Below, one piece after another: positions 26,989 through 35,565 of a stretch of 64,000 bases of DNA (positions within the stretch are counted from its first letter, which is position 1; every line of letters starts with the position of its first letter). A program made the translations under genes and the position numbers. The notes under the pieces were generated by a model, which ran no database searches, was not told the origin of the DNA, and saw only the letters and a list, made by a program, of their open reading frames with translations. Origin of the DNA: DASSQJ01 sp963773655 (GTDB lineage Bacteria > Actinomycetota > Actinomycetes > Actinomycetales > Dermatophilaceae); assembly GCA_963773655.1 (NCBI GenBank), contig CAVZBX010000003.1:682001-746000 (forward strand), given 5' to 3'.

Positions 26989-27837
26989 GTGACCGTCCGC
27001 GGACTCCCCGACGCCCGGCCGGGACGCCCGGTCGTCATGGGCGTCGTCAACGTCACCCCCGACTCGTTCAGCGACGGTGGCGCCTGGTTCGACCCCGACG
27101 CCGCACTCGCCCACGGCCGGCAGCTCGTCGCCGACGGTGCCGACCTGCTCGACGTCGGAGGGGAGTCCACCCGCCCGGGGGCCCAGCGCCCCACCCCCGA
27201 GGAGGAGCTGCGCCGGGTGCTGCCCGTCGTCGCGGGCCTTGCCGGGCTGGTCCCGGTCTCGATCGACACGATGCGTGCCGAGGTGGCGGCCGCCGCGCTG
27301 GACGCGGGAGCCGTGGCCGTCAACGACGTCAGCGGCGGGCTCGCCGACCCGGAGATGGTGCCACTGCTCGCCGAGCGCGACGTGCCGGTGGTCGCCATGC
27401 ACTGGCGGGGGCACAGCGACGACATGTACGCCCGGGCGGTCTACGACGACGTCGTCGCCGATGTGTGCCGCGAGCTCGCCGACCGGGTCGAGGCGCTGAC
27501 GTCGGCCGGAGTGGCCGCCGACCGGATCGCGGTCGACCCGGGGTTCGGCTTCGCCAAGACGGCGGAGCACAACTGGGAGCTGCTGCGCCGCCTCGACGAG
27601 GTGGTGGCCGTGGGTCCGCCGGTGCTCGTCGCGACCTCCCGGAAGACCTTCCTCGGGCGGGTGGGCCGCGAGCCCGGGCACGAGCGGGCGCCGCTCGAGC
27701 GCGAGGTCGCCACCGCCGTCACGACGGTCCACGCGGCCCGGCACGGGGTCTGGTGCGTGCGCGTCCACGACGTCGTCGCCACGGTCGACGCCCTCGACGC
27801 GGCCGCGGCCCTCGAGCCACCCAGAGGGATGCCGTGA
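26989..27837 (+). CDS. folP: dihydropteroate synthase
   Basis: Joins p-aminobenzoate to the pterin; the target of sulfonamides. TIM-barrel motifs: MGVVNVTPDSFSDGG (about 13-27), DVGGESTRPGAQ (about 52-63), NDVSGG, DPGFGFAKTAEHN and SRKTFLG. 282 residues from GTG 26989, just 7 bases after the folE stop. The frame also extends upstream into folE but without family similarity there. It is coupled to folB-folK by a GTGA overlap. Confidence 0.95.
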   Translation: MTVRGLPDARPGRPVVMGVVNVTPDSFSDGGAWFDPDAALAHGRQLVADGADLLDVGGESTRPGAQRPTPEEELRRVLPVVAGLAGLVPVSIDTMRAEVAAAALDAGAVAVNDVSGGLADPEMVPLLAERDVPVVAMHWRGHSDDMYARAVYDDVVADVCRELADRVEALTSAGVAADRIAVDPGFGFAKTAEHNWELLRRLDEVVAVGPPVLVATSRKTFLGRVGREPGHERAPLEREVATAVTTVHAARHGVWCVRVHDVVATVDALDAAAALEPPRGMP

Positions 27838-28733
27838 GCACCGACTGGATCTCGCTGCGCGGCGTGCGCGCCACCGGCCACCACGGGGTGTTCGAGCACG
27901 AACGGCGCGACGGGCAGGAGTTCGTCGTCGACGTCGACCTCTCGCTCGACCTCGCCCCGGCCGGTGACAGCGACGACCTCGCCGACACCTACGACTACGG
28001 CGCGCTGGCCACGGCCGTCGTCGCCCGCATCGAGGGGGAGCCGTACGACCTCATCGAGCGGCTGGCCACGGTCATCGCCCACGACGCACTCGGTGACCCC
28101 CGGGTCGACGAGGTGCGCGTCACGGTCCACAAGCCGTCGGCCCCGGTCCCGGTTCCCTTCGGTGACGTCGCGGTCGTCGTGACCCGCCACCGCGCGCCGC
28201 GGCCGGTCGTCGTCGCCGTCGGGGCGAACCTGCCCCGCGGGTCCGCGTCGCCGGAGGAGACCGTGGCCGCGGCGGTCGCGGAGCTCGAGGGCACGCCCGG
28301 CCTGTCCGGGGTCGCCGTCTCCGCGCTCTACGACACCGAGCCGGTCGGCGGTCCACCGGACCAACCGGAGTACGTCAACGCCGTCGTCACGGCCACCACG
28401 ACCCGCGCGCCGCGCGACCTGCTGCAGACGCTGCACGGCATCGAGGCCCGGTTCGAGCGCACCCGCGACGTGCGCTGGGGGCCGCGCACCCTCGACCTCG
28501 ACCTCGTCCAGTACGGAGACCCGGCGCAGGGCACCGACGTCGTGTCCGACCACCGGGACCTGACCCTGCCGCACCCGCGCGCGCACGAGCGGGCGTTCGT
28601 CCTCGTGCCGTGGGCCGACGCCGACCCGCACGCCGCCCTGCGCGTCGGCGACGACGTCGTGGCCGTGGCCACCCTCGCCGAGCAGGTCGGCACCCACGGC
28701 GTCCGCAGGGTCGGGAGGACCGATGATGCGTGA
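27834..28733 (+). CDS. folBK: bifunctional dihydroneopterin aldolase / HPPK (FolB-FolK fusion)
   Basis: Two consecutive folate steps in one chain of 299 residues. The N-terminal FolB part (about 1-120) has LRGVRATGHHGVFEHERRDGQ-type sequence and YDLIERLATVIA. The C-terminal FolK part (about 122-295) starts VVVAVGANLPRGSA and contains DTEPVGGPPDQPEYVNAV and the HPPK signature RWGPRTLDLDLVQYGD followed by LPHPRAHERAFVL. GTG 27834 overlaps the folP stop. Fusions of these domains are known in several actinobacteria. Confidence 0.93.
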   Translation: MSTDWISLRGVRATGHHGVFEHERRDGQEFVVDVDLSLDLAPAGDSDDLADTYDYGALATAVVARIEGEPYDLIERLATVIAHDALGDPRVDEVRVTVHKPSAPVPVPFGDVAVVVTRHRAPRPVVVAVGANLPRGSASPEETVAAAVAELEGTPGLSGVAVSALYDTEPVGGPPDQPEYVNAVVTATTTRAPRDLLQTLHGIEARFERTRDVRWGPRTLDLDLVQYGDPAQGTDVVSDHRDLTLPHPRAHERAFVLVPWADADPHAALRVGDDVVAVATLAEQVGTHGVRRVGRTDDA

Positions 28734-29208
28734 CGGCGTGCGGGTGCCGACGCTGGTGCTCGTGGGGGTCCTGGCGGCCGGGGGCGGGTACCTCATCGGC
28801 CTCGCGATCACCCGCGACGGCTCGTTGCTCCCCCGTCCCCCGTGGCTGGCCGGGGTGCTCCTCGTCGTCATGGCCGGCCTCGTGCTCTGGCTGGCCCGGC
28901 CGGTGCGTCGCTACCTCGAGGGTCGCGCCACCCTGCCGCTCGACCCGATCCAGGCGGCGCGCACCGTGGTCCTGGCCCAGGCCGCCGCGCTCACCGGTGC
29001 CGCGGCGGCGGGGTGGTTCCTCGGCCAGCTCGGGGTGCTGCTCGGCGACCTCTCCCTCGTCGCCAACCAGGACCGGGTGCTGCCGTTCGTCCTGCTGTTC
29101 CTCGCCTCGGTGGCCCTCTCCGTCGCGGGGATGGTGGCGCAGCACTGGTGCCGCATCGAGCCGCCGGACGGGCCCGGCGAGGACGAACGCGTGGCCGGGC
29201 GGGTGTGA
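28723..29208 (+). CDS. DUF3180 membrane protein
   Basis: DUF3180 family integral membrane protein of 161 residues with four predicted helices (about 9-27, 40-56, 82-103 and 121-140). The family sits next to folK in most actinobacteria, as here (11-bp overlap with folBK). Function unknown; the fixed position suggests a link to envelope or folate-linked housekeeping but nothing in the sequence shows it. Confidence 0.88.
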   Translation: MMRDGVRVPTLVLVGVLAAGGGYLIGLAITRDGSLLPRPPWLAGVLLVVMAGLVLWLARPVRRYLEGRATLPLDPIQAARTVVLAQAAALTGAAAAGWFLGQLGVLLGDLSLVANQDRVLPFVLLFLASVALSVAGMVAQHWCRIEPPDGPGEDERVAGRV

Positions 29209-29220
29209 GCGACGCCCCCG

Positions 29221-29913
29221 TCAGGCCGGCTCGGCCCAGAGGACCCAGTTCCCGAGGTAGTGACCGGTCCGCAGCGGGGTGGTCGGGTCGCAGGTGATGA
29301 GCCGCAGCAGGGGGCGCGGGTTGCCGGCGTCCCAGATCGAGTCGTCCTTCGGGGTCTGCTCCTTCGGCAGGCCGGCCGACCGGACGACGACGAAGCGCTC
29401 GGTCCGTCCGGAGCCGTAGGTGACGGTGACGCGGTCGCCGGGTCGGGCCTCGGGCAGCCGGCTGAAGGTGTCGGGCCCGGTCGAGGGGGTGCCGACGTGG
29501 CCGGCGAGGACGGCGGCTCCGGGGTCGCCCGGGCGGGGCCAGCCGGGCTCGTCGTACCACCCGACCAGCCCCGGCGGAGGTGCCAGCACCCCTGCGCCGT
29601 CGAGCCCCTGGGGCCGGACTGCCGCATCCACCAGCACGCCGCCCGCGGCGGCGGTGACCACCACCCGTCCCGGGTCGCCGGGCCGGCCGCCGGCGACGGG
29701 CGCCGGGGGGGCGTTCCGCGCCGACGGCTCGGTGCCCCGCGGCACCGGCGTCGGGACAGGTGCCCTCGACGGCGGTGCCGTGCTGGGCGGCGCCGACACG
29801 GCGGGGGCGGTCGGCTGCGGAGGCGGCGGCGGCTCCGCGCAGCCGGCCAGCACCGCGAGGAGCACGACGCCCGCGGCGGCGAGCAGTCGTGGGCGGTGGC
29901 CGGCGGGCGTCAT
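29221..29913 (-). CDS. class F sortase
   Basis: Transpeptidase that cuts a sorting signal and anchors proteins to the cell wall. 230 residues: N-terminal hydrophobic segment with lipobox-like LAGC (about 22-25), a long Pro-rich stalk (about 26-75), then the sortase barrel with catalytic His in AVLAGHVGT, and Cys in LLRLITCDPTTPLR, with an Arg following. The TLxTC-type site here reads LITC. It is last in a leftward operon, 5 bp after a gene for a surface protein with a C-terminal sorting-type tail; that protein and its paralogue are the obvious substrates. Confidence 0.88.
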   Translation of the reverse strand: MTPAGHRPRLLAAAGVVLLAVLAGCAEPPPPPQPTAPAVSAPPSTAPPSRAPVPTPVPRGTEPSARNAPPAPVAGGRPGDPGRVVVTAAAGGVLVDAAVRPQGLDGAGVLAPPPGLVGWYDEPGWPRPGDPGAAVLAGHVGTPSTGPDTFSRLPEARPGDRVTVTYGSGRTERFVVVRSAGLPKEQTPKDDSIWDAGNPRPLLRLITCDPTTPLRTGHYLGNWVLWAEPA

Positions 29914-29918
29914 GGTGG

Positions 29919-30686
29919 TCAGTGCCGCCGCGCGGACGACCGACGGGCGGCCAGGAGCGCCCCGACGGCGAGGCTCCCGGTGAGCAGGCCCCCGGCGACG
30001 AGCCCGGTGGGCGAGTCACCCGCGCGCTCCACGGTGTCGGTCTGGACCAGCACCGGGCGGACCGCCGTGGGGGAGGTGGTGGGTGCCGACGTGGTAGGGG
30101 TCGCCGTCGGGGTCGGGGCGAGAGCGGTGAACGAGTCGATCGTGGGGTCGCCCTCGTCGGTGAGGGTGCAGTACATCCCGGTGGTCTCGTCGTCGGTGGC
30201 GAGGATGAAGTCGTCGGCGACGATCGTGTACGACCCGGGGTCCGCGGCGTCGAGGAACCCGGCGTCGACACCGGACACCTCGAGGGTCATCGGGCCCGCC
30301 GCCGGGACGGGGGTCGCCGGGAAGCCCAGCTCGATGACGATCGGCTCACCGGTCTCGTCGAGGAAGGTGAGCTGCAGCCCGCCGCCGGTCAGCTCGACGA
30401 CCCCCTGGGTGCGCAGCTCCTCGACGAACGCGTCGGGCAGGACCACGGTCCCGGTGTAGGGGTCGAGGGCCACCTGCGTGCCCACCGGCACGGTCAGGCC
30501 GTCGGTGATGGCGGAGTCCCACGTCGCGGTCGCGTCGCCCGTTCCCTCGACCTCCCCGACGCCGTAGTCGCAGGAGTAGGCCAGGGCGGCCGAGGCGGCG
30601 GAGGCCGGGCCGCCCGTGAGGGAGAGGGCGGCGAGGGAGAGGCCACCGGCGACGAGGGCGCGGGTGACCAGCGTTGAGCGCGACAT
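29919..30686 (-). CDS. secreted surface protein with LVQTD sorting-type tail
   Basis: 255-residue exported protein. Signal peptide about 1-30 (ending GGPASA). The mature domain begins LAYSCDYGVGEVEGTG, is Cys-poor (two Cys, one in MYCTLTDEGDPTIDSF) and beta-rich, resembling the DUF6801-like repeats of actinobacterial surface proteins. A Thr/Pro linker precedes PVLVQTDTVE, then a hydrophobic helix and the basic end RRSSARRH. This is the layout of a cell-wall sorting signal with LVQTD in the place of LPXTG. ATG 30686 is chosen since the signal peptide starts there. Paralogue of the next gene. Confidence 0.8.
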   Translation of the reverse strand: MSRSTLVTRALVAGGLSLAALSLTGGPASAASAALAYSCDYGVGEVEGTGDATATWDSAITDGLTVPVGTQVALDPYTGTVVLPDAFVEELRTQGVVELTGGGLQLTFLDETGEPIVIELGFPATPVPAAGPMTLEVSGVDAGFLDAADPGSYTIVADDFILATDDETTGMYCTLTDEGDPTIDSFTALAPTPTATPTTSAPTTSPTAVRPVLVQTDTVERAGDSPTGLVAGGLLTGSLAVGALLAARRSSARRH

Positions 30687-30857
30687 GGACGTTCCTGGAG
30701 TGTTCGGGGGCCTTCGGCCCGGAGCTGATCGGGCCACTGCCCGGCGGATGGAAGATACCGCCCCCGTCGGCCGGCGACGCACACGACCTGCGAGAAGCCG
30801 CAACCGGCGGGTCCGCCGCGCCCGCGAGGGCACGGCGGACCCGCCGGTCCAGCCGGC

Positions 30858-31661
30858 TCAGTGGCGGCGCGAGCGCGGGCGCCTCAGGGCGAGGGCGGCG
30901 CCGGCGAGCAGGGTCGTGGCCACGGCGAGCCAGCCGGCCGCCGTGCCGGCGCCGGGCCCCTGCTCGACCGCGTCGGTCTGCACGAGGTCAGGGCGCGCCG
31001 GCCCACTGGTCGCCTCCGAGACCGTGGGGGAGGGGGCCGGCACCACCTCGAAGGTGTCGATGGTGGCATCCCCCTCGTCGGTGAGTGAGCAGTCCATGAA
31101 GACCTCGGGCACCTGGTCGGGGCCCGTCTGGATCTCGACGGCTGCGAGGTCACCGGCGACCAGACGGTTGGTGCCCACCGCGCTCGCCCGGATCCCGGGG
31201 TCCTCGACGTCCGAGAGCTCGACGACGAGCGGGCCCTCTGCCGGGACCGGGGTCCCGCCCGGGAAACCGAAGGTCAGCACGTAGGCGTCCCCGGAGGGCT
31301 CGAGGGTGGTGTCCAGGCGGATGACGTTGTCACCGGTGGTGGCCGGCCGCTGGCCGCTGATCTCCTCCACCCCGGCGTCGCGCAGCGCCTGGACCAGGCC
31401 GTCGGGGAAGGTGAGCTGCCCGCTCCTCGAGGTGGCGGGGACCGCGTCCCCGACCTCGAGGACCAGTCCGTCCTCGATGCTGGTGTCGAACCGGGCGACG
31501 GCCTCGCCGGTGCCCTCGACGTCACCGACGGTCCAGTCGCACGAGTAGGTGAGGTCCGCTGACGCCGCGGTGGCGGCCGGCGCTGCGAGTGCAGCAGCCG
31601 TCAGGGCCACCGCGGTAGCGGTCGTGGCGGTCCTCGTCATGCGGTATCCGGATGTGCGCAC
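30858..31661 (-). CDS. secreted surface protein with LVQTD sorting-type tail (paralogue)
   Basis: 267-residue paralogue of the neighbouring surface protein. Signal peptide about 1-33 (APAATAAS), then LTYSCDWTVGDVEGTGEA and a C-terminal part with CSLTDEGDATIDTFEV. The linker ends in PDLVQTDAVE, followed by a Gly/Ala-rich hydrophobic helix and the tail RRPRSRRH. Only the sorting-tail motif and the Cys motifs are near-identical between the two; the middle has diverged. GTG 31661 has AGGAGGAG a few bases upstream. First gene of the sortase operon. Confidence 0.8.
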   Translation of the reverse strand: MRTSGYRMTRTATTATAVALTAAALAAPAATAASADLTYSCDWTVGDVEGTGEAVARFDTSIEDGLVLEVGDAVPATSRSGQLTFPDGLVQALRDAGVEEISGQRPATTGDNVIRLDTTLEPSGDAYVLTFGFPGGTPVPAEGPLVVELSDVEDPGIRASAVGTNRLVAGDLAAVEIQTGPDQVPEVFMDCSLTDEGDATIDTFEVVPAPSPTVSEATSGPARPDLVQTDAVEQGPGAGTAAGWLAVATTLLAGAALALRRPRSRRH

Positions 31662-31766
31662 AGCAGCTCCTCCTGTTCCCGGAGCCGCCCCCTCGGCGCC
31701 CCCTCCGGGGCAGACTCTCCCACACCGCTGGACGTCCCGCAGGTGGTCCGCGCCGGGGCGCCCGGG

Positions 31767-32939
31767 CTACTTGTCGACGTCACCGACGACGAAGAACATC
31801 GAGCCGAGCACGGCCACCATGTCGGGGACGAGGCACCCGGGCAGCACCTGCGAGAGGACCTGCACGTTCGAGAACGACGCCGAGCGCAGCTTGAGCCGCC
31901 ACGGCGTCTTCTCGCCGCGCGACACCAGGTGGTACCCGTTGAGGCCGAGCGGGTTCTCGGTGGCCGTGTACCGCTCGCCCTCCGGCACCTTGAGCACCTT
32001 GGGCAGGCGCTGGTTCACCGGCCCGCGGGGCAGCGAGCGCAGCCGGTCGGTGCAGGCGTCGGCGAGGTCGAGACTGACGTGCACCTGCTCGAGCAGCACC
32101 TCGAGGCGGGCGAGGCAGTCGCCCTCGCTGCGGGTGACGACGCGGCCGGGGCCGCCGGGTGCGAACAGCTCGGCGTAGGCCAGGTACGGGTCGTCGCGGC
32201 GCAGGTCCAGGTCGACCCCGCTGGCCCGGGCGATCGGTCCGGACACGCCGTAGTCGAGGCAGGTGGCGTGGTCCAGCACCCCGACCCCACGAGTGCGCGC
32301 GAGGAGGATCTCGTTGCCGACGAGCAGGCCCTCGAGCTGGGGCAGGCGCTGTCGCACGGCGGCGAGGGCGGCGTCGACACGGTCCAGCCAGCCGGCGGGC
32401 ACGTCCTCCTTGAGGCCTCCGACCCGGTTGAACATGTAGTGCATCCGGCCGCCCGAGACCTCCTCCATCACGGCCTGCAGCTCCTCACGCTCCCGGAACG
32501 CGTAGAACACCGGCGTGATCGCGCCGAGCTCGAGCGGGTAGGAGCCGAGGAACATCAGGTGGGAGAGGACGCGGTTGAGCTCGGCCAGCAGCGTGCGCAG
32601 CCAGACCGCCCGCACCGGCACCTCCATCCCGAGCATGGCCTCGACGCCGAGCACGACGCCGAGCTCGTTGGAGAACGCGGAGAGCCAGTCGTGCCGGTTG
32701 GCGAGCACGGTGATCTGCCGGTAGTCGCGCACCTCGAACAGCTTCTCGGCCCCGCGGTGCATGTAGCCGATGACCGGTTCGGCGCTGGTGATCCGCTCGC
32801 CGTCGAGCACGACGCGCAGCCGCAGCACGCCGTGGGTGGCCGGGTGCTGGGGGCCGATGTTGAGCACCATGTCCGCGGTGGCGAGCCCACCGGCGCCGAC
32901 ACCGACGTCGAGGGTCCTGGGGGCGCTCGGCGTGGTCAC
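31767..32939 (-). CDS. nuoD: orphan NADH-quinone oxidoreductase subunit D (NuoD-like)
   Basis: Homologue of the 49-kDa complex I subunit, which forms part of the quinone site; 390 residues. It has MVLNIGPQHPATHGVLR (about 24-40), IGYMHRGAEKLFE, NRHDWLSAFSNELG, NRVLSHLMFLGSYPLELGA and ends with FFVVGDVDK where other NuoD end in an acidic-Arg tail. No other nuo gene is in the window, so it is either an orphan or recruited for another complex. Upstream, 30 bp away, is a lipoprotein gene and before it a MidA-like methyltransferase, all on one strand. Confidence 0.9.
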   Translation of the reverse strand: MTTPSAPRTLDVGVGAGGLATADMVLNIGPQHPATHGVLRLRVVLDGERITSAEPVIGYMHRGAEKLFEVRDYRQITVLANRHDWLSAFSNELGVVLGVEAMLGMEVPVRAVWLRTLLAELNRVLSHLMFLGSYPLELGAITPVFYAFREREELQAVMEEVSGGRMHYMFNRVGGLKEDVPAGWLDRVDAALAAVRQRLPQLEGLLVGNEILLARTRGVGVLDHATCLDYGVSGPIARASGVDLDLRRDDPYLAYAELFAPGGPGRVVTRSEGDCLARLEVLLEQVHVSLDLADACTDRLRSLPRGPVNQRLPKVLKVPEGERYTATENPLGLNGYHLVSRGEKTPWRLKLRSASFSNVQVLSQVLPGCLVPDMVAVLGSMFFVVGDVDK

Positions 32940-32969
32940 GAGCGCCAGTCTGCCCCACCATCCACCGGG

Positions 32970-33566
32970 TCAGCAGCCCGCGAAGGTCTCCCCGCCCGTG
33001 GCGTAGCCGGTCTTCGGGTCGATGTCGAGCAGGACGAGCGCGTCAGCGGGGTCGGCCTTCGCAAGCTCCTCGGCGCTCACCGACCTGCTCGTCACCGGCT
33101 CCCCCGCCTGCACGCAGTGGTGGAGGAGGAAGGAGGCGCCCTCGCGCACGGGGACGCGGAAGGTGTTCTCCGTGTTGATGTTCTGGAAGCGGTTCTTCTC
33201 CAGGTCGTAGGGCGCGACCTCCAGGCCCTCCCGCGCGAGCACGGCGTCGTCGACCTCGGGATCGGTCCACCGGTCGAAGGCGAAGACCACCGTGCCGTCC
33301 TCCGTCGAGACGGACTTGACCACGCCGAAGTCGAAGGTGCGGCCGACGTCGTCACTCTTCAGGGTCTCCTGCGGGGCCGGCTCGGCCTCCTGCGACTCCG
33401 TCGCCGGGGGGCTCTCGGAGGGTGACCCCGAGGTGCTCCCGGTCACCGTGACGACGACCTCGCCGGGGGAGCCGCCATCACCACCGCAGCCGGCGAGGAG
33501 CGGCGCGGCGAGGACGGCGCCGACCACCGCGACGGCGGCACGGGAGGGGCGGGGGCGCGTGGTCAC
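32970..33566 (-). CDS. lipoprotein of unknown function
   Basis: No family recognised. 198 residues with a lipoprotein signal (lipobox LLAGC, Cys about 25), a Ser/Pro/Glu-rich linker (about 30-70) and a globular domain containing DVGRTFDFGVVKSVSTEDG, a DRWTDPEVDD segment, LEVAPYDLEKNRFQNINTEN, and two Cys (HHCVQAGEP and the last residue). The start is GTG 33566 with GGAG just upstream. It lies between midA and nuoD genes with gaps of 32 and 30 bp, so probably one transcript. Confidence 0.7.
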   Translation of the reverse strand: MTTRPRPSRAAVAVVGAVLAAPLLAGCGGDGGSPGEVVVTVTGSTSGSPSESPPATESQEAEPAPQETLKSDDVGRTFDFGVVKSVSTEDGTVVFAFDRWTDPEVDDAVLAREGLEVAPYDLEKNRFQNINTENTFRVPVREGASFLLHHCVQAGEPVTSRSVSAEELAKADPADALVLLDIDPKTGYATGGETFAGC

Positions 33567-33598
33567 CGCTCCACGGTGCCATGAGCGGCGCCGGGTCG

Positions 33599-34564
33599 TC
33601 ATCTCCGTGGTCGCCCGGCCGGCACCCGTCGCAGCACCCAGTGGAAGGCACCGAGGCCGCCGGGGTCGGTGAGCGCGGCGACCGCCGTGGAGCGCGCGAG
33701 GGCTGCGACGTAGCCGGCGGGGTCGGTGCGGGAGAGGGCGTGCGACGGTGGGCCTGCGCGCAGCCCGAGGTCGTGCAGGGCGGCCCGCTGGGTGGTCACC
33801 TCGTCGGCGTCCAGGGAGTCGACCGCCACGTGGGCGGTGACGTCGCACGAACCGTCCGGCACGGGCGTGACCAGGGCGCCACCGCGGTAGCCGACGAGCG
33901 TGCCGTGCAGCGGCCGTGCGTCCCGCGCGTGGCCGTAGTCGACGGCGAGAACGGTGCCCCGCAGGACCCGGCCCACCAGGGCCGACCACGCGTCGTCCCG
34001 CTGGCGCCCCACCTCGACCCGGGCACCGACGGGCAGGCCGTCGAGCGGCCAGTGGCGCGCGCACCAGGCGAGGTCCGCGGCATCCGGGGTGGCGCCGGTG
34101 GTCTCCTCGCCCGTGGCCGGGTCGACGAGGACGGTGGCGAGCCGGCCGGGCGCCACCACCTCGGCGACGGTGCAGGGCACCACGTCGAGCCACTCGTGGG
34201 CGACGACGAGGACGTCGTCGAGGTCCGTCAGCACGTCGGGCAGGCCGGGGCCGCCGGGCGAGACGAGCCAGTCGACGGCGTCGGGGAGGTCGGCGGGGCG
34301 GTCGACGACGTCGAGGCCGGTGAGCCGCAGCTCCGGCCGGACCCGGTGCAGTGCCCTCAGCAGCTCGCCGCGACCGGCCCCGACGTCCACGACGTGGGTC
34401 GCGCCCTCCCGGTCGGCGAGGAGGATGAGGGCGTCGGCGAGCACGGCCCCGAGCGGGCCGTGGCCGGCGGTGGTGAAGTGGCCGGCCGGGCCCGCGGGTG
34501 AGCGGTACGCACCGCCCGGGCCGTAGAGCGCCCGCTGCCAGGCCTCGCGCCAGGGGATCGTCAC
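33599..34564 (-). CDS. SAM-dependent methyltransferase of the MidA/NDUFAF7 family
   Basis: 321-residue member of the MidA family. Motif I is VVDVGAGRGELLRAL (about 58-72), then LRLTGLDVVDRP for motif II, VVAHEWLDVVPC (about 119-130, the family's HE.LD site) and VLAVDYGHARDARP. Actinobacterial copies are shorter than mitochondrial NDUFAF7. NDUFAF7 methylates an Arg of the complex I 49-kDa subunit NDUFS2; the NuoD homologue is two genes downstream here. The N-terminal FTTAGHGPLGAVLADAL is also typical. GTG 34564 is divergent from the DUF2520 gene. Confidence 0.85.
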   Translation of the reverse strand: MTIPWREAWQRALYGPGGAYRSPAGPAGHFTTAGHGPLGAVLADALILLADREGATHVVDVGAGRGELLRALHRVRPELRLTGLDVVDRPADLPDAVDWLVSPGGPGLPDVLTDLDDVLVVAHEWLDVVPCTVAEVVAPGRLATVLVDPATGEETTGATPDAADLAWCARHWPLDGLPVGARVEVGRQRDDAWSALVGRVLRGTVLAVDYGHARDARPLHGTLVGYRGGALVTPVPDGSCDVTAHVAVDSLDADEVTTQRAALHDLGLRAGPPSHALSRTDPAGYVAALARSTAVAALTDPGGLGAFHWVLRRVPAGRPRR

Positions 34565-34657
34565 CGCGGCAGCATGTCGGGGCCGCCCGCGGCGGTCAAT
34601 CCGGTGCCCGCAGGCGGTGGTCGAGCCGGCTCGAGGGCGCCGGGAGGGGCGTGCGGG

Positions 34658-34663
34658 TACCGT
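34658..34663 (+). promoter_or_regulatory. -10 box TACCGT upstream of the DUF2520 gene
   Basis: TACCGT ends 8 bases before GTG 34672, consistent with a leaderless or near-leaderless transcript. An alternative in-frame GTG at 34651 has GGAGG only 3 bases upstream. Confidence 0.45.
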
Positions 34664-34671
34664 GCACGACC

Positions 34672-35565
34672 GTGGACGGCATCGAGCACCCCGCCCGCCT
34701 CACCGTCGGCGTCGTCGGGGCCGGCCGGGTCGGCGCGGTCCTCGGCGCCGCCCTGGCCCGGTCCGGGCACCGGGTCACCGGGGTCTACGCGGTCTCGGCG
34801 GCCAGCCGCGAGCGGGCCGCCACCCTCCTGCCCGGGGTGCCGGTAGAGGACGTGCCCACCGTCGTGGCCGGCGCCGAGCTGGTCCTCCTCGCCGTGCCGG
34901 ACGACGCCCTGGGTGACCTCGTCGCGGGCCTCGCGGCCACCGGTGCCTGGCAGGCCGGGCAGATCGTCGTGCACACGAGCGGGCGCCACGGCGCCGCCGT
35001 CCTCGACCCCGCGCGTCGGCAGCACGCGCTGCCCCTGGCCCTCCACCCCGCGATGACGTTCACCGGCACCGCCATGGACCTCGACCGCCTCGCCGAGTGC
35101 GCCTTCGGCGTCACCGCGGACCCCGAGCTCCGCCCGGTCGCGGAGGCCCTGGTCCTGGAGATGGGCGGCACCCCCGTCTGGGTGGCGGAGGAGGACCGCG
35201 TCGTCTACCACGCGGCGCTCGCCCACGGGGCGAACCATCTCGTCACGCTGGTGAGCGAGGCGATGGAGGTGCTCGCCCGCGCGGGTGTCGAGCAACCGCA
35301 CCGGGTGCTGGGCCCCCTGATGAGCGCGTCCCTCGACAACGCCCTCCGCATGGGGGACGCGGCCCTGACCGGTCCCGTGGCGAGGGGCGACGTCGGTACC
35401 GTGGGGGACCACCTCGCGGCGCTCGAGCGCGTCGCACCCGAGATCCGGAGGACCTACGTGGCCCTGGCCCGCGCCACCGCCCTGCGCGCCCTCGACAGCG
35501 GGCGGTTGCGACCGGCTGCCGCCGAGCCACTGCTCGACACCCTGGCCGACCGGGAGCCGGAGTGA
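34672..35565 (+). CDS. Rossmann-like/DUF2520 oxidoreductase-type protein
   Basis: 297-residue protein with an N-terminal NAD(P)-binding motif VGVVGAGRVGAVLGAALARSG and a C-terminal DUF2520 helical domain (LALHPAMTFTG, HANHLVTLV-type region at about 190). The fold resembles ketopantoate reductase and 6-phosphogluconate dehydrogenase. It precedes panC by a GTGA overlap in many actinobacteria, so a role near pantothenate synthesis (for example a ketopantoate-reductase-like step) is plausible but unproven. Confidence 0.85.
   Translation: MDGIEHPARLTVGVVGAGRVGAVLGAALARSGHRVTGVYAVSAASRERAATLLPGVPVEDVPTVVAGAELVLLAVPDDALGDLVAGLAATGAWQAGQIVVHTSGRHGAAVLDPARRQHALPLALHPAMTFTGTAMDLDRLAECAFGVTADPELRPVAEALVLEMGGTPVWVAEEDRVVYHAALAHGANHLVTLVSEAMEVLARAGVEQPHRVLGPLMSASLDNALRMGDAALTGPVARGDVGTVGDHLAALERVAPEIRRTYVALARATALRALDSGRLRPAAAEPLLDTLADREPE

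Noticed and set aside
27834..28733. FolB-FolK fusion as a novelty
   Set aside because: Known arrangement in actinobacteria; both domains complete.
31767..32939. NuoD-like gene as a hydrogenase large subunit
   Set aside because: It lacks the CxxC pairs that bind NiFe and matches NuoD motifs throughout.
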